A DNA stretch of 43,458 nt from S012-109 sp964425105 (GTDB lineage Bacteria; Pseudomonadota; Gammaproteobacteria; SZUA-140), in assembly GCA_964425105.1 (NCBI GenBank), contig CAYRLE010000013.1, positions 1-43,458 on the forward strand, read 5' to 3'. Position 1 is the first letter of the stretch, and every line of letters begins with the position of its first letter. A model generated the notes under the pieces. The model did not search any database. It saw only the letters and a program-made list of their open reading frames with translations, and was not told the DNA's origin. The position numbers and the translations under genes were made by a program. Below, piece by piece: positions 40,602 through 43,458 of the stretch.

Positions 40602-41903
40602 TCACTGCAGGTATGGAGACCATGCCGGCTCGCGGGCGTCGCCTTCTTCCAGCTTGAGCCGCTGATGCACCCGTCCATCCACAGAAACCGCTGATAATAC
40701 GCCTTTTCTACCCACCTCGGTGGCATAGATGATCATGCTGCCATTGGGCGCGAAGCTGGGGGACTCATCGAGCGGAGTATCCGTAAGGACACGCAGCGCT
40801 CCGCTGGCCAGTTCCAGCACCGCAATATGGTACTGTCCTTTTTCTCCATGGACCATCGCCAGATATTTGCCGTCAGGCGACCAGGCGGCACGGGCATTGT
40901 AACTGCCCTCGAAAGTGAGCCGCTCCACCTTGCCGCTGCGCAGAGTGATCCGATAGAGTTGCGGTTTCCCCCCCCGATCCGAGGTAAATACTATCGCACT
41001 CCCGTCCGGAGACCAAACCGGCTCGGTATCGATGGCGAAGCTGCGCGTGATGCGGGTCAGCCTGCCGCTGTCCAGATCGAGTATCCAGATGTCGGGACTG
41101 CCGGACTTGGACAGCACCATAGCCAGGCGGCTGCCGTCCGGCGACCAGGCCGGCGCGCCGTTGAGACCGGGATAATAGGAGATCAGCTGGCGTTTGCCGG
41201 TACCCACGTCCTGAATATAGATAGTAGGCTGACCGGTCTCGAAGGAGACATAGGCCAGGCGCTTGCCATCCGGCGACCAGGATGGCGACATCAGAGGCTG
41301 GCGGGAACTGAGAATGGGCCGCGGGTTGTAGCCATCGGCGTCGGCCACCTGCAGGGAATAACGGCGGCTGCCGTCACGCTGCTTGACCTCAGTTACATAG
41401 GCGATACGGGTGGCGAAGGCCCCCGGCTCGCCCAGCAGGGTCTCATAGATGATGTCGCTGATCTGATGGGCGGTGAAGCGCAGGCGCTTGGCCGTGGTGC
41501 GGATACTGTAGCCCGTCAGCTGGCTGCCGCGGAACACGTCGTAGAGTTGGAAACGCACCTCGAAACCGGTCTCCAGGGCGCGCAGACGCCCCACCACGAT
41601 GTTGTCCACCCCCAGCAGGCGCCAGTCGGCGAAATTGATGCGGCTGCCTTCATGGGGGCGGGACAGCATGTCCTCCACCGGCAGCGGGGAAAAGCGGCCA
41701 CTGCGATAGAGGTCTGCGGCGATCACTCCGCCCACATCCAGCGGCGGCCGCGCACCCGGCCCTTCCCAGCTGAAGGGCACCACGGCAATGGGCAGGGCAC
41801 CCTCCACGCCCTGGGTGATCTCGATGGTCAATGCCGCCTGTGCAGCACCCCACGACAGGGCGCCCAGCAGGACGGTCAACTTCAGTAATCCTTTCACCAT
41901 CAT
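40602..41903 (-). CDS. tolB: Tol-Pal system protein TolB
   Basis: A 433-residue periplasmic protein (E. coli 430). A signal peptide (to about residue 23) is followed by an N-terminal alpha/beta domain and a six-bladed beta-propeller that binds Pal. Repeated SWSPDGKRLAYVS, AWSPDGSRLAMV, VWSPDGSAIVFTS and AWSPDGKYLAMV mark the blades. The start overlaps the tolA stop by 4 bp. It ends 36 bp before pal. Confidence 0.97.
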   Translation of the reverse strand: MMVKGLLKLTVLLGALSWGAAQAALTIEITQGVEGALPIAVVPFSWEGPGARPPLDVGGVIAADLYRSGRFSPLPVEDMLSRPHEGSRINFADWRLLGVDNIVVGRLRALETGFEVRFQLYDVFRGSQLTGYSIRTTAKRLRFTAHQISDIIYETLLGEPGAFATRIAYVTEVKQRDGSRRYSLQVADADGYNPRPILSSRQPLMSPSWSPDGKRLAYVSFETGQPTIYIQDVGTGKRQLISYYPGLNGAPAWSPDGSRLAMVLSKSGSPDIWILDLDSGRLTRITRSFAIDTEPVWSPDGSAIVFTSDRGGKPQLYRITLRSGKVERLTFEGSYNARAAWSPDGKYLAMVHGEKGQYHIAVLELASGALRVLTDTPLDESPSFAPNGSMIIYATEVGRKGVLSAVSVDGRVHQRLKLEEGDAREPAWSPYLQ

Positions 41904-42847
41904 TCCTCTGGCTTGAATATGAATTTCAGTTCACGAAAACGCTCGAACAATGCCGGATCACTCGGCAAGGGCAAAGGGTCGGCCCTTAATACCGCTTTTT
42001 TCACCGAGTCGTCAAATGCCGCGTCGCCGCTGCCCTTGATGATCTCCACGCTGGCCACCCCGCCGCCGGGGAGCAGGCGCACCCGCACTTGGCAGGACAA
42101 GCCCTTCTTGCTGTTGGGCGGACGCAGCCAGTAGCGCTCCACTTTCTGCTTGATGAGGTCCACATACTGGCCGACGATGGATTGGATCTTGCGCTCACGC
42201 TCGGCCTCCAGTTGGCGCTGTTCGGCGGCCAGCTTCTCCTGCAGCTCACGCTGGGCGGCCTGGCGACGGCGCGCCTCCTCCGCCTTGCGCCGACGCTGCA
42301 GTTCCTCTTGCTCGCGTTTCAGGGCCGCGAGCCGCGCCTGCTCCTCCTTTTTCTTTTCCTCCGCCCGGGCGCGACGCTCGGCCTCCTGACGTTTTTTCTC
42401 CTGTTCCTTGAGGCGGCGCTGTTCCGCCTCGCGTTTCTTCTTCAATTCGGCGACGCGCCGCGCCTCTGCCTTGCGTTTCTTCTCCTGTTCCTTGAGGCGG
42501 CGCTGTTCCGCCTTGCGCTTCTTCTTCAGTTCGGCGAGGCGCCGCTCCTCCTGGCGCCGCTTGTGCTCCGCCTCGCGGACCTTGCGCTGCTTGAGTTCCT
42601 CGGCGCGGCGCAATTTTTCCATTTCGGCCTGCACCTTGGCCTCGTCCACCACCACCGCCTCCACGATGTTGACGGGCGGCGGCGCCGGCGGCGGCGTCAC
42701 GCTCCAGTCCAGGCTGAGCACCAGCACGGCGAAGAAGGCCACATGGACCAGCACCGCATAGACGAGATAGCGCGGCCGGCCCACCAGGCTGTGCAGCTGT
42801 GCCAGCAATCCTGTTTTCTTTCCAGGCACCCGGGCTTGATTCTCCAT
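41900..42847 (-). CDS. tolA: Tol-Pal system inner-membrane linker TolA
   Basis: A 315-residue protein (E. coli 421) spanning the periplasm from one N-terminal helix (about 28-46). The long helical domain II is made of Lys/Glu/Arg/Ala repeats. The C-terminal TonB-like domain III starts near residue 225, with VERYWLRPPNS, then VRVRLLPGGGVASVEI. The ATG at 42847 (MENQARVPGKK) is preferred; the open frame to 43297 overlaps tolR and is not protein-like. Domain II includes a 28-codon tandem duplication at DNA level (42397-42461 and 42481-42545). It transmits proton-motive force from TolQR to Pal. Confidence 0.95.
   Translation of the reverse strand: MENQARVPGKKTGLLAQLHSLVGRPRYLVYAVLVHVAFFAVLVLSLDWSVTPPPAPPPVNIVEAVVVDEAKVQAEMEKLRRAEELKQRKVREAEHKRRQEERRLAELKKKRKAEQRRLKEQEKKRKAEARRVAELKKKREAEQRRLKEQEKKRQEAERRARAEEKKKEEQARLAALKREQEELQRRRKAEEARRRQAAQRELQEKLAAEQRQLEAERERKIQSIVGQYVDLIKQKVERYWLRPPNSKKGLSCQVRVRLLPGGGVASVEIIKGSGDAAFDDSVKKAVLRADPLPLPSDPALFERFRELKFIFKPEE
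42397..42545. repeat. 84-bp direct repeat inside tolA
   Basis: Segments 42397-42461 and 42481-42545 match at 61 of 65 bases, offset by 84 bp (28 codons), so the reading frame is kept. They encode RLKEQEKKR-type helix repeats in domain II. Length variation by slippage is likely. Confidence 0.8.
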
Positions 42848-42852
42848 GCAGT

Positions 42853-43290
42853 CTAGCGCCCGTCCGACCGGCTTTGCGGGGTTTCGGTCACCAGCCCCAC
42901 ACTGGGGGCGCCGGCCTTCTGCAGCAGGGCCATCACTGTCACCACGGCGCCGTACTGCGCCTGGCTGTCGCCACGCACCAGCACCGGCGTGCCCGGCTGG
43001 TGGCGCAGCACGGCGGCCACCCGCTGCACCAGGGTATCGGCATTCACCGGCTGGTCGGGGTTCTCGCCCACGTTGAGATAGAAATTCCCGCTGGCATCCA
43101 CGGTGGCCACCAGCGGCTCCTTCTGCTGGCTGTCGATGGTCTCGGAGGCCACCTTGGGCAGTTCCACCTTGACCCCCTGGGTGAGTAATGGGGCGGTGAT
43201 CATGAAGATCACCAGCAACACCAGCATGACGTCGATATAGGGCACGACGTTGATCTCGGACACCGGTCGTCGATGGCTGCGCCTCAGCAT
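42853..43290 (-). CDS. tolR: Tol-Pal system proton-channel subunit TolR
   Basis: A 145-residue inner-membrane protein with one helix (about 18-36) carrying the essential Asp20 (VPYIDVMLVLLVIFM). It forms the TolQ5-TolR2 stator that uses the proton gradient to drive TolA. The ExbD-like periplasmic domain follows (VKVELPK, then PVLVRGDSQAQYG). It has an AGGGGAGG site and is 5 bp before tolA. Confidence 0.96.
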   Translation of the reverse strand: MLRRSHRRPVSEINVVPYIDVMLVLLVIFMITAPLLTQGVKVELPKVASETIDSQQKEPLVATVDASGNFYLNVGENPDQPVNADTLVQRVAAVLRHQPGTPVLVRGDSQAQYGAVVTVMALLQKAGAPSVGLVTETPQSRSDGR

Positions 43291-43309
43291 GACTCAATCC
43301 TCCCCTGCT

Positions 43310-43458
43310 TCACGCTTCCCGCGACTGACGCTGGAGAATGGCGGAGAACTCCTCCAGGAAGTTGTCGTAACGGTTCACCAACCGTTCCACATTGGTGATA
43401 TAGCGGTTGTAGGCGATCACCGCGGGAATGGCGGCGAACAGGCCCATGGCGGTGGCGA
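43310..43458 (-). CDS. tolQ: Tol-Pal system proton-channel subunit TolQ, 3' end only
   Basis: The last 48 codons of tolQ, cut by the window edge. Visible are the end of the third helix (ATAMGLFAAIPAVIAYN) with the conserved Thr and the cytoplasmic C-terminal helix (RYDNFLEEFSAILQRQ). It lies 19 bp upstream of tolR. Confidence 0.92.
   Translation of the reverse strand, partial: ATAMGLFAAIPAVIAYNRYITNVERLVNRYDNFLEEFSAILQRQSREA

Noticed and set aside
42848..43297. N-terminal extension of tolA by 150 codons
   Set aside because: It is the shadow of tolR in another frame; the TolA membrane anchor begins after the ATG at 42847.

Overview
The window is a dense, housekeeping-rich piece of a high-GC gammaproteobacterial chromosome. 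This rests on the complete tolQRA-tolB-pal-cpoB order, the rluD-pgeF unit divergent from bamD, the ssb-yajR / uvrA arrangement, E. coli-like GlnB, and DamX-type SPOR and BepA-type M48 proteins. I cannot name a genus. I saw no transposase, prophage, rRNA, CRISPR array or plasmid gene. Most genes are single-copy core functions. The accessory flavour comes from gene fusions, degenerate signalling domains and unusual intergenic repeats.

Layout. 1-2.3 kb: mazG, a DUF2835 gene and a CxxCxxCC cluster gene on the minus strand, then a plus-strand HU protein with a long lysine/alanine tail and a clear terminator. 2.4-11.1 kb: slt, a short DksA-like gene and a DUF423 gene, then the overlapping tamA-tamB pair. 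11.1-15.3 kb: a leftward run of gcvR-like, def, DUF3592 and a large mscS-family channel gene. 15.4-18.9 kb: a ZIP transporter translationally coupled to an ankyrin lipoprotein, then pgeF and rluD. 19.0-21.5 kb: a BamD paralogue with a C-terminal SPOR domain, the normal bamD, and a nitroreductase. 21.5-25.7 kb: glnB, glutamine-dependent nadE and a REC-GGDEF-EAL protein. 26.0-32.6 kb: ssb and yajR facing uvrA, then bepA. 32.6-37.3 kb: a hybrid histidine kinase and a SulP-STAS transporter. 37.3-43.5 kb: tRNA-Lys, queC, queE, cpoB, pal, tolB, tolA, tolR and the 3' end of tolQ, all on the minus strand.

How it fits together. An unusual share of the window serves the outer membrane and its link to peptidoglycan: TamA/TamB and BamD for barrel and envelope assembly, BepA for quality control, Tol-Pal-CpoB for constriction of the outer membrane, and Slt for murein cleavage. 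The BamD-SPOR fusion could join the first and last of these themes, since SPOR domains bind denuded septal glycan. I consider it the most interesting gene here. The other points worth a second look are: a hybrid kinase whose two receiver domains have both lost the phospho-acceptor Asp; a bepA reading frame with no ATG or GTG start near its ribosome binding site; a 19-bp inverted repeat in the uvrA leader; a stable-RNA-like promoter with a structured leader before tRNA-Lys; and heptamer tracts plus a dispersed repeat in intergenic DNA. No multi-gene defence or secretion system was found.
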